From: Paraspadella gotoi
Lineage: Eukaryota; Chaetognatha
DNA: 64,000 nt
Assembly (NCBI GenBank): GCA_051294375.1
Contig: CM119266.1
Span: 997,554-1,061,553, forward strand
Direction: 5' to 3'
Shown here: positions 12,586 to 24,184 of the stretch, one piece after another
Numbering within the stretch: position 1 is the stretch's first letter
Layout of the letters: every line of letters begins with the position of its first letter
The notes under the pieces: model-generated
The model's database searches: none
Told to the model about the DNA's origin: nothing
The model's input: only the letters and a program-made list of their open reading frames with translations
Position numbers and translations under genes: made by a program

Positions 12586-12614
12586 TCCCAAAATCGCAAC
12601 CCAGTTTTAAAAAC

Positions 12615-12819
12615 CTTGAAGCAGACGAATTCCTCTCCGATCCCCGGCCGACTCTTCCTCTTCCTCCTCGCCTCCGCGATGGCCGAGGCGTCGACGAGCG
12701 ACTTGGACTGAAGCGGCGAGGAGATCTCCTCCACTCGGACGTCGTCGACGAAGAGTTTGAAGCCGGAGACTTGAAGTCCCCCGCTGAAGCCGAGTTCGTC
12801 CATCGGGGGAGGGTCCAGC
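12615..12819 (-). CDS. RIMBP: RIM-BP-like FN3 domain (third-repeat type), first exon
   Basis: 205 nt, entering in phase 2 and leaving in phase 0; acceptor CCCCTCAG|GCTGGA, donor AAG|GTTTTT. LGFSGGLQVSGFKLFVDDVR matches the RIMBP2 FN3 segment TGLSNGANVTGYGVYAKGQR. The second half contains an unusual basic insert (EARRKRKSRPG) before the next strand. It lies in the inverted-repeat arm. The mirrored copy at 16232-16450 (plus strand) has frame-breaking differences. Confidence 0.7.
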
Positions 12820-12879
12820 CTGAGGGGTTCGGGATCCGGGGGGGAAATGCTGGGAATGGGAGGTCTAATGGTGGTTGAT

Positions 12880-13130
12880 AATAATAATAATTAAATAAAT
12901 AATAATAATAATAATAATAATAAATAATCAATAATAATAATAATAATAATAATATCAATTTGATGATGATTAGATGATGATTGATGATGATGATAGATGA
13001 TTGATGATGAATGATCAATAATAATTAATAATAATAATAATGCAATAATAAATAATAATAATAACTTTACTAATTAATAATAATAATATAATAATAATAA
13101 TAATAATAATAATTAATAATGATAATAATA
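12880..13130 (+). repeat. AAT trinucleotide array
   Basis: AAT/ATG-type triplets over 250 bp. Mirrored as ATT/ATC at 15940-16165. Confidence 0.9.
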
Positions 13131-15940
13131 ACATCGCAGTGGAATGTCAAGCAACCAAAAAGGCAAATCGGCCATCAAAGGCACGTTTGTAATCCCACAG
13201 AATTGGATCTGATTGGGTTGAGGCGGAATCGGAAATCGACCAATTCAGCTGCAGAAACAATGGATTTGGTAAAAATAACCCTGCCTGCTGTAGGATCCTC
13301 TCTCTTTCTTAGATATAAATAGACCTAAGCCTTCCCTTAGTCAAGTAGAATTGATCTGGACTCCCTGCGCGGTGTCTTCACGCGTCCATATTTATTTCTC
13401 AGAATAAAATTTTTCGTTTTAGTATTCACCAAAACCCATGATGTTTATCCTTAAATGTTGGTAACAGGACTTCTGGGGCAAGGACTCACCACTTCCCTCC
13501 GAAAAGCCAACAACGACCACGCCACCCCAAATGGTCCTATGCCCCCAGCTTCCACCTAATCCGCCGGAAAACCTCCACCGGCAATCCCAGCGCCAAAAGG
13601 GAAATTGGACGGAATGGCGGGATCCAAACAAAACCAACGCCAAAGTTTGTTTTCCAGCGACGATGCACCGGTAGCAGTGGGAAGAACGACGACTTAATCC
13701 GTACGTTCCGAGAGATTGCCGCCCGAATGTCCAAAGCACTGCAGACTCCACCCCACCCAAAACAGGCAAAGTCATCGCCGCCTGCAAAACAGATCATGCA
13801 AAATCGTAACGAAGGCAAATATAAAAGAAATCAAAATAAAATAGATTCGATCACAAAGACTTACGCCATGGACTCAAAATAAATTCTCATGGACAAAAAC
13901 ATGGTGGAGGGTGCTCAAACTGGACGCCATCCTCGGTCAGACTGGGAGGTATTCAACATTCGAAGAGGCGTCCACAGGCAAAGCGCCTCCTCCACCGGCG
14001 TCGGATCGTCTACCCCCGCTTCCCGGTACCCATTCAACAAACGTGAGATGCCTATTCAACGCAATTCAGGTCAGACTCACGGACGGACGTCAGATCGGAA
14101 GGGCGGCGCCAGTTGAGCCGCCAAAAGCTTATACCTCCAGTGAACGCCCAAGTCAAATTGGAAAAAGGAGGAAAGACCTTCTCGATCTGTTGAAACCCCG
14201 CGAGCGATATCTTCCGACTTTTATCAAGCCTACAGAATTCCACGGCGTCCGAACAGATTGACGAGCAGCTCCGAGCCATCTTGGCCAAGACGAAGGAAAG
14301 CGACGAATTCCACAATTTGAAATCAACAACAGCCGCTGGGCTCGGACTTACGACATCGGAGCGGCAATTTTTGAAGGCTCTCCTTGGTCGAGTAAGGCTG
14401 AAGCCAGATTAAGGTTGGGCAACGGCTCTCCGTCGACCCTCGATCCACTCCAGAACGATCACCCTAGTCAAGGAGAAGATTGATCGCGTGTGTATGGGTC
14501 CGAGTCGAGGTATAGTGACTCTCTCGAACGCGCCGATTTCACTCGAGAGAAGCCCAGCACCCTCGCGCTCTTCGCATAATCTGGAACAGAATCGCCGCCA
14601 AGGAGACGGCCACATACGCGTTTATCTTTCTCACCGACCACCATTCCATATATTTAGTCGAGCGGCGGTTCATTACTAGAGGCGACTCCGTAATCTGGGA
14701 GTAGGACGGACGGGGTCGACGGAGAGCGTTGGCCAACTTATCTGCTTCAGCTATCGACAAGGAGGCAGGCTTCAAAAATTGCGCGTAGTCCGCAGCCAGC
14801 GGCTGTTGTGATGTTCAATTGTAAATTCTCGTCGCTTCCTTGTCGATGTGCGGGATGGCTTCCGAGCTGCTCGTCAATCTTGTTGGGCGACGCCGTGGAA
14901 TTTCTGTAGGCTGATAAAAGTTTCGGAGATATTGCTCCGGGGTTTCTTTCTTCTTCCTCTTTTTCCAATTTGATTGGGCGTTTCACTGGATGGTATAGCT
15001 TGGCGGTATCACTGGCGCGCGCTGTCATCTGACTGCGTGGTGAGGTCTGACCTTGAAATTGGTTGAATAGGCATGCTGAAGTGTTGATGGGTACGGGGAG
15101 AGCGTGGGGATGAGTAGATCGCGGACGCGGTGGAGGCGCTTTGGGCCTGTGCGCCTCTTCGATGTGATACCCTTCTGACGAGGGATGGCGTCAGTTTTGA
15201 GGGCGCCGCGTCGAGCGTGTGTTCGCGCGATAATTAGTGGTGTGAGTCCATGGCTGAAGTCTTGGTGATTCGACTGTTTTATTTGATTCTTGAAGTTTGC
15301 GTTCTCGTGTGACGCGATTTGCATGATCTGTGGTTTGCGGATGGATCCTTCTTTGTGGTTGAGTCTGCATGCTTTGGCCAATTCGGCGGCATGCCTCGAA
15401 CGTACGGGATTAAGTCGTCGTCTTCCACCATGCTTACCGTCATCGTCGTGAACACGTGTTTGGCGGTGTGTTTTGGTTTGGAGTCCCGCCATTCGCGTCC
15501 GATTTCCGTGTTTGGCGTGATTTTGCGGGTGGAGTTTCCGGCGGATGGGAAGCTGGGGGGATGAGATCGGATTTGGAGGTGCGTTCTTGTGCTTTTCGAT
15601 GGTGAGTGGTTGGCGAAAAAGTCCTGTCACCAACATTTAAGGAAAACTCATGGTTTGGTTAAGTACTAAGACGAGAATGTATGTGGAGGAATTAAAATGT
15701 GGACGTAGACGACGCGCGAGGACAGATAATTCTCTGGAACTTAAGAAGCTAGGTCTATTTATATCTAGAGAAAGGATCAGAGGCAGGGTATTTTACACAA
15801 TCAATTGTTTCTGCAAGCTGATGGTCGATTCCGATTCCGCCTCAACAATCATGATTCCAATTTCTGTGGTGATTTCAACGTTGCCTTTGATCGAATTTGC
15901 TTTTTGGTTGGCTTGATTTCTTCCTGCGATGTTATTTATT
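13130..15940. other. Centre of the inverted repeat, content unidentified
   Basis: The sequence is about 50% GC and has open stretches on both strands, for example a plus-strand frame at 13911-14261 containing LLDLLKPRERYLPTFIKPTE and, mirrored on the minus strand, SPKLLSAYRNSTASPNKIDE at about 14870-14930. The two arms read the same helix-rich block in different frames, so an intact protein cannot be given. No transposase, reverse transcriptase or known domain was recognised. Confidence 0.4.
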
Positions 15941-15941
15941 A

Positions 15942-15992
<51 letters not shown>

Positions 15993-16060
15993 GTATTATA
16001 TATTAATTATTATTATCTTATTTTATATTTTATTATTATTTTATCATCATCATCATCATT

Positions 16061-16092
<32 letters not shown>

Positions 16093-16134
16093 TATTATTA
16101 TTATTATTATTAATTATTATTATTATTATTATTA

Positions 16135-16167
<33 letters not shown>

Positions 16168-17182
16168 CAACCGACCATTACGACCCTCCCCATTCCCGGC
16201 ATTTCCCCCCTCCCCGACCCGAACCCCTCAGGCTGGACCTCCCCCGACTGGTCGAACTCGGCTTCAGCGCGGGGACTTCAAAGTCTCCAGGCTTCAAAAC
16301 TTCTTCGTCGACGACGTCCGAGTGGAGGACGATCTCCTACGCCGCTTCAGTCCAAGTCGTCGTCGATCGTCCATCGGCCATCGCCGGAGGCGATGGAGAA
16401 GAGGAAGAAGTGCGGCCGGGGATCGGAGAGGATTAGTTTTCTGCTTCAAGGTTTTTAAAACTGGTTGCGATTTTGGGAATTTTATTTTTACATGTTTATT
16501 TATGTTGATTTATGTTTATGTTTATGTTATGTTATGTTATTGTTATGTTATGTTGTATGTTATGTTATGTCATGTTAGTTACGTTACGTACGTTACGTTA
16601 CGTTACGTTACGTTATTTTGTTATGTTTTAGTTTTCGGTTTTGGTTTTATTTTTTGTATTTTTGTTCAATAATGTTACGTTATATCTTTTTAGTTTTATT
16701 TTTCATAAGTTTTATCTTTTTATTTATTATTGTTCGAAATAATAAAATACCCGGGATATTTTCATTCCTGCAAACTTACCAACAGGATTACCAACAGATT
16801 ACAACAGACTTTACCAACCGACTTCAACAGACTTACCAAAGACTTACCAACAGGATTACCACAGACTACCCAACAGGACTTACCCGCTGACCGACCCACT
16901 CGTTATCTTTATATTTTCCATCAGGGTCAGTGACTGTCGCTGTCCACGGCGCCGAACTCGACGCCGGCCACGTGCGTCCTCTGAGGTCGACGCCGCCATT
17001 GTTTACGCGCCAAAACCGGCGGCCAAGAGCGGCGCGATAGGAGGCGCGTGGGCGACGCTCCAGCGAGCCGCCCCCTGGGACGGAGTGGTAATCTCAGAGC
17101 GAGTCGGAAACAGCGGTGAGGGGAGTGAGGGGAGGGAGAGGGTGAGAGAGAGGGAGGAGAGAGAGAGAGAGAGAAATCTATC

Positions 17183-17225
<43 letters not shown>

Positions 17226-20200
17226 TCTATCTATCTAATTCTATTCTTATCCATCCTCCCTCTCAGGCTCTAAAAATCCTCATTCCAATTTCCAAAGAAG
17301 AAAAGGTCTTCTTCCTCGCACCGCCTCAAAATTATTCCTTTTCCGACGAAATGACGTCAGGATCGAGAATGACGTCAAAACAGAGGTCAAAGATGGCGTT
17401 CGCAACCTTCGCTGGAGGCAGTCGGAGTCCGCACATGCGTCGATTGACGTCGTCCACACCTCAATCGACGGGAAGGCGACGCTCGTCGGCCTAATCGCCT
17501 CCCGTCGGCCGAATTGAAGTAATTACGCGTATGTAACGTCGCGGGCATTCATGGCCAGAATAACGGTTGGGCGGCATTCAGCGCAGGTCAGGGCCAAATA
17601 ACGTCGAGGCATTCGTCGCAGTAACGTCGCAAGGAGCTAGTTAATCTCTCTCCAGTGACGGTCGAAAAAAAAAGACGTCATCTTCACGACATTTGGATTT
17701 TTTTCTAAAACCTTTTTTTTTCCGTAGAACTTTTTTTCAACTGAATTTAACGGTTTGAATATGTGATTTTCGAACTTTATTTTTTTTGACATTTCTTATG
17801 TCGTTCTTGACAAAACGTTTATCGATACATTTAGTCGCGCTTTCGTTCGTAACGGAGCCTTTTAAGCCATTAAACGAGTCGAAAAAGTACGACGTAATGT
17901 GTGAAAAAAATAATATGAAATAATAACTTCTTATAGATGATGTAATGTAAACGGTGTTATATCGTGAAATTTTACAATTTTTTTCTATTTTACATCTTCT
18001 TTTCATACTTATTAAGTCAACTTGAGCATACCGAGTTGAACTGAACATCCTCGGTTGCGAAACTTAAGAGCCTCACTAGCGAGTTGTTCGCCGATAGAAA
18101 ATTTACGATAGCAAGGGCAATAGTATTTTTTTTTTTATTTTGAAGCCATGAAAAAACAAATAAAAACGAAATAATCATACGTACATACGTACATTCGTAC
18201 GCACATCATATTTTACGAAAGTTAATGAGGCAATTGAAAACTCTACCAATCGAGGACCCTTGATCTCTTTCAAGCTTAAAATCCGGAATCACTCGAAACG
18301 CTCGAAGCCGAAAATCCTCACAACCGATGGACCACCCCCAGCCCCGCCGCCCTCGCAGATCGCCAGCGCCGCCGGCCGTCCGTCGCCGCCGCGACCGGAT
18401 CCAAGTTTCGCCGACGACGCGATCGGCGCGTCGACGCTGCACGTTTGGCGGATTCTCATCACCCAGCCGGCGGAAACTGATGGAGAAAGAGAGGGGGAAA
18501 TGATGGCGGAAAAATGAAGGGGTAATGATGGGGAAAGAGCGGGAATGATGGGGAAAGAGCAGAGAAAATGATGGAGAAGGAGGGAAAATGATGGAAAAGA
18601 GGTAGGGGAATTGATTGGAGAAAGAGAGCGGAAATGATGGGGAAAGAGAGAAAAAATGATGGGGAAAGAGAGGGAAAATGATGGGAAAGAGACAGGGAAT
18701 TGATGGGGAAGAGAGGGAAATGATGGGAAGACAGGGTAAATGATGGGGAAAGAGAGAGGAAATGTACTGGGGAAAGAGAGGGGAAATGATGGGAAGATGA
18801 GAAAAAATGATAGGGAAAAGGACGAGGATAAATAATGGTCACGGATGAGGATATGACAATTCGTGGTTGGTTTTCCTATTTTGAATGATTTCTTGGTTTT
18901 TTTATTTAATTTTATTTTTTTTTAGCTTTCTTTAGTTCCCTTTAGTTTCTTTATTTTGTTTCAGTATTCGAAAAACAAACTTTTTATATTTTAACAACGA
19001 AAAGATTTTTTCTTTTGTATATTTTTGCTTTACATTTTAAAGAGAATAATCTTTTTCATTTGAATACTTTAAGGGTAAACGACCATAAATTAACATGGAC
19101 TTACCTTAACTAACCTTAAACTTAGGTTCTCACCTTTAATTCGCGGGTGGTTATTGGTCTAGGTCTTCCGCCCCACCAGAAAGGCGTCTCCGCTGAGGCA
19201 ATCAAAACCTATGAAAGCAATTAGCTTTTTTTTATGCAATTTATTTATTCATTTTATCTATCATTATTTAATATATATATTTAGGTTATTATCTTCTGCC
19301 GAGCGACATTTATCCTTCGCGAATTACTTATAACCACGAAGGCAAAAATACGGCAAACTTCTGTTTTTCCATTATTTTGTTTTCTCCCTTCGACTACGGA
19401 GGGCGACCCGGGTTGGAAATTGACTGGCGTCGACTTTATGGGTCTTTTCTTCGGAGTTGGGAATGGAGGCAATGAGGCATTTGTGATGGTCGCGAATTTC
19501 GGCTGCACACGGGAAGGCGACAATACAATTTCACTGAAGCGGAAATAAACGAGGCTGGGGAGAAATTTTGCACCGGAAAGTTTGGGAAATGGAAAAGAAA
19601 AGAAAGAAAAGTGAAATTGTTACAAATTACGGACCTTAAAGATTTACTCGAAGTTTAAAGCATGCGAACTGGAAAAATTATTGTGTAAAAGGCAACATGA
19701 CAAGAAAAGAGAAATAGTCAAATATTATGAAAATCTAGTAGTATCCCGTAAGATATAATAATATAATAATAACTCAAGCTAGATACGAAGATGCAATATA
19801 TAAACGGCATTTCGAATATCTTTTCTTCGTAAAAATAATACATAATTTCACTCCTCCGTCGCCATGAACCAAGAGATCGTCTATTCTCCCGTTCTCCCAA
19901 AAAACAAAAGACATCGCCTCATGCGGAAAAAGTAGACAAGGCTTGGTTAAATATTCATTAATTCTGGTCGTGTTTTAAAGCGACGCAAGACGCAGCGAAT
20001 GGGAATAGTTAAGCAAAAACAAAAACGTTTAAAACGTAAAAAAAAAATGATAAGTTAAAATTTTCCTTTTCCCCCCTTTCACGCGGGTGCTTTCCTTTTT
20101 GTGTTTACCGACGGTGAAAATGCTGGCGTTTCAAATTTATTTTTATTTTTTATTTTTAAATTTATTTTATGTTGTCAAGGTTTAGATTGTATTTCTGTTT

Positions 20201-21057
20201 GTTTGTCGGAGTTTAGTTTTACATTCGACGCGGTCGACGAATAGAAGATTATTTTTTTCATTTCGTTTTAAAATAAAGTTTTAAAATGCTTTTTAATCGC
20301 TTTCAAGCGTGTTCCCCTTTCCTGATTATATACCAGTTCCAAGAATAAATTTAAAAAAACAACGCAAAAAAACAAATAGATTAAAACGTGGAAACTTAAT
20401 AAACAGTCTGATCATTGGTTTTGCAGATGGAGACATCATTACCATGATGGCCCGTGAAATTAAAATCTCATTTAATATCGAAAATTAATTGAACTTTCGG
20501 GAAATAGTTTGGTTGCCGGAAAATGGAATATAGAATATAGAATCACTACTTTGAATAGTAGAGAGAGAGAGGAGGGAAAGAAGAGAGATGAGAGAGAGAG
20601 AGGGAGAGAGACGAGAGACAGAGAGAGAAGAGTGAAGAGAGAGAGAAAGAGAGAGGAGAGAGCCATTAAAAGAAAATTGATATACAAGGCAGTGAGAGGT
20701 TCAGAGGTCATATTGAGGATTAAGGCAAACTCTTTTCAGTTTTTAGAGCGTTTTTGAGAGAGGAAGATAGTTATTGAAGTGGGAACAGCGAAAGGATATA
20801 GAGGAAAAAATCACACTCGGAACGTATACTACTCGCCGCACCCCTTCGAGCCTGGTTACGGAACGAGAGGAAGAAGAGAGAGAGTAGAGGAGGGAGAGAG
20901 GAGAAAGACGGGGGATGGAAGGAAAGAGAAAAGAGGGGGGGGGGTCAGACAGAAAGGCAAGGTAACGACGTTTCGTAAAAATGCTGTTGACGCCCAAAAC
21001 TGGTCCCCCATATTATATGTTTTCGATATATTAAAATTCGGTCTCTCCTCTATATAT
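14560..21057 (-). repeat. Right arm of the ~13-kb inverted repeat
   Basis: Reverse complement of 7860-14545, ending at the N gap at 21058. Frames of the mirrored exons are broken by indels (for example 16232-16450 and 16925-17114). It lacks the SINE present at 9965-10217 in the left arm: near 18870 the two flanks are joined. Nothing unique to this arm was recognised. Confidence 0.9.
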
Positions 21058-21082
21058 NNNNNNNNNNNNNNNNNNNNNNNNN

Positions 21083-23033
21083 TGATGATGATGATGATGA
21101 TGATGATGATGACGACGACGATAAGGATATTCTTGATGATGACGATGCATCGATGATGATGGTGATGAGTGTAATGACGTTAATGATGACGATATAATGT
21201 TGACAATCTTAATCATGATGACGATGATATAATGTTAACAATGACGACGATGATAAAGACGACGATCATATTTTATATTTTCTCTCTTTTTTTTTTTACC
21301 CAAGAGAACGGAGAAATCCGAGAGAAGCCTTTGAACGTAAAGCCTAGAGGGCGGAAGAGGCTTCGTCGCCTGGTGGGGAAAAAAGAATCGGCGAGCGTCA
21401 TTTCGAATTCAAACGCGAGCGAAAAAAAAGAACAAAGGAACAAAATTGCTCTTTTTTTTTGTATCTCAAACGATCGTGAGTTTTAAATTTTAAAATCTTC
21501 GCTTGAATCGAAATGAGTTTTATTCTCGACTTCCGCTGTTTTATGCTTTCGCTCTGTCATCGTGGGTCTGGCATTTGTGCCAGTCGATGGCACTTTAAAA
21601 TAACGCACCATCTGTCGGGTGACGGCAATTTTTTTGGTTTTTTGGGTATTTTTTTTTAATTTTCGTTTTGATTCTGTTATCCAGAAAAAGTGAGTAATGG
21701 AGCATTTCGTCATTCTTTGTCATCCGGTTGTTTTTCTCTGTTTTCTCTTTGTTTTTTCTTTGTTTTCTCTTTGTCTTTTCGTTGTCTTCCAAGAGTCCAT
21801 TTCTTGTTTTCTTTCTAATCATCTCTTTGTTGGCCATTGTATTCACTATCCACTTGATATTCCCTTCTGGGTTTTCGATTCGCCCTTTTATGTCTCATTT
21901 TATTACGCACACACATTCCCTCTATCTCTCTCTCTCTCTCTCTCTCTCATCTCCTCTCTCTTCCTCATCTCTCTCTCTCTCTCTCTTCCTCTCCTCGTCA
22001 TCTCTATCGTCTCTATCTCATCCTCTCATCCTCTCTCACCCTCTCTTCATCCGTACACCTCCATGAATTCATCTTACATTGATCTTGTATTCTCAACATC
22101 TAACATCTTCCCCAAGTGGCATCAGTACGGCTATTCTTTTCATCTCTCCTCTGTCTCTCTCTCTTCATTCTTCTTTCTCTCTGCTCTCTCTCTGCTCATC
22201 TCTCCCTTCTCTCTTCCTCTCTCTCCTTTCCTCGGGGTCCTCTTCTTCCCTCCCCTATCTAGAGGGATATAGAGTGGTATCGTGAGAAGGCGGGACATGC
22301 AGAGAGCCATGGAGAAAATTTTAAACTATCCAAAAGACTCGACTGACCCAACTTTTCTGACAAAAAACTTCTCAGCCCTTCGTTTCTTTTTTATAGAATG
22401 GTTTCTGTTCCGAGATTGTAAACCCCTTCTCAAGCGCCTTGCCGACATTTTTCAGTCGCAGTCTTTGGAAGTTTAAAATTTTCCCCTTATTTTTGCTTTT
22501 TTCTTCTTTCCTCGCTTTCAACTTTTCGTTTTACCTATTGTTTACACTTATTTATCTTATTTCTTTTATATCAAACTCTAATTATTGCCCGTTTAGTATA
22601 CGAGTAGGGGAGTAGTCATTGTTCGAGTATGACAAGATCGTATGTAATATAAAAAAGGTTTGCGAGAGGTACACAAAAAGTTATTACCGAAGGTATGATG
22701 AATGATATCTCGAGAACGCGCCCAGGTAGTTGCATTGCTAAAAAGTTAAAAAAGCTAGTTAGAGAACTTGAGTAGAAGAGCGAGAGCAACGAGACGACAG
22801 ACGAAACCAACAAAGCGAGAGGAAGAAGGAGAAGAGGAAAAAACAGACTGATGCCATTGGGGAGACTAGAACGATCGACCAACTGTTCGCCTCAGAATTC
22901 TCTCCAAACAACCGGGATCGCAATCTATCTATTACGCGCCTGAAATATTCCGGACAAAATACCCTAGCTAGCATGGAGGTAGCGGAGAGAGAGTGGGTGA
23001 GAGAGGATGAGAGAGAGAAGAGAGAGAGAGAGA

Positions 23034-23073
<40 letters not shown>

Positions 23074-23300
23074 AGAGAGATGAGAGAAGAGCAGAGATAG
23101 AGGGAAAATGGTGTGTGCGTAATAAAATGAGACCCCATAAAGGTCGAATCGAAAACCCAAGAAGGGATATCAAAGTGGATAGTGAATAGGGCAACAAAAT
23201 GCAGACACGATGTCATCTTGGGAAGCGAGACAAAGAGAAAACAAGAAAAAACAAGAGAAACAGAGAAAAACAAACCGGATGACTAAAGAATGACGAATCT
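21083..23300. other. No gene recognised; imperfect inverted repeat pair around a 0.9-kb spacer
   Basis: 21697-22066 (TCATCCGGTTG, TTGTTTTCTCTTTG, CT run) recurs reversed at 22970-23300. The spacer (22070-22965) is not self-complementary. Near 21083-21180 there are TGA/GAC triplet runs. A duplicated dispersed repeat or assembly folding would both fit. Confidence 0.5.
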
Positions 23301-23321
23301 CATTCTATTCAATAGCGACGG

Positions 23322-24137
23322 AGGCAGCTTCGTCCGGCGCTGCCGTTTGTTTTGTTTTTTTCTTTTTTTAGTTTTTTTTGTTTTAGCCCCCCGCGCGCCG
23401 ACGACGCAGCTTTTCTCGGCGTCGTCGCCCACAGATAATCGTTGATTTTTGGTTTCAGCGAATCAAGTAGGAAGACGGGGACGAGCCCTCGGTTGCGCAG
23501 ACTTGGAGCGGGTAGAGGTAACCTGTAGGGGGAAGGGGGGGGAGAGTGTTTCAGAAGATCGGGGTGGTGGGAGGGGAGATGGGAAGCGAGTAGCTGAAGC
23601 CAGGAAGAGGGGGAAAAGGGGGTAAAGGGGTGTGAGAAAGTCAGAAGTGAGGAAAGGAGTGAGATGAAATTGAAAGGAGTAAGTTAAAATTGAATTGAGT
23701 TAAATGGGGAAACGTTTATCTGCCAGATTTCGTTAAAATACTCAGATTCCGTCACTAATCTCAGATTCGTTAATTCTCAGCTTCGTTAATCTCAGATTCC
23801 CGTTAATCCCTCAGATTCGTTAATCTCAAGATTTCAGTTAAATACTCAGATTCGTTTAATCTCCCAGTATTCGTATAAATCTCAGATTACGTTAATCTCA
23901 AAGATTCGTTTAATCTCCAGATTCCGTTAAATCTCAGATTCATTAACTCAGATTCGTTTAATCTCCAATTCGTTATTCTGAGATTCCGTTAATCTCAGAT
24001 TCGTTAATCTTTCGTCGAATTTTTCTCGGTCGGCCTTTTGTGATGTGGCATTTATTTTCCATTTAACTGCTTCTCCTCTCTCTCTCTCTCTCCCTCTCTC
24101 TTCTCCCTCTCCCTCTCCTCTCCTCTCCTCTCATCTC

Positions 24138-24184
<47 letters not shown>

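Larger units (their letters stand above)
7860..14545 (+). repeat. Left arm of a ~13-kb inverted repeat
   Basis: This stretch is the reverse complement of about 14560-21057, with mirrored landmarks: CTGT/CT array near 7962 and 20950; IKSTPVNF-encoding block at 9450 and 19430; CATCATTTTCCC minisatellite at 10290 and 18480-18830; GATA array at 11710 and 17180; FN3 exons at 12.0-12.8 kb and 16.2-17.1 kb; TAACG pentamers at 12470 and 16500-16640; AAT arrays at 12880 and 15950. The arms meet near 14550 with essentially no spacer. They differ at several percent of bases, mostly indels, and by one SINE. Confidence 0.9.
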
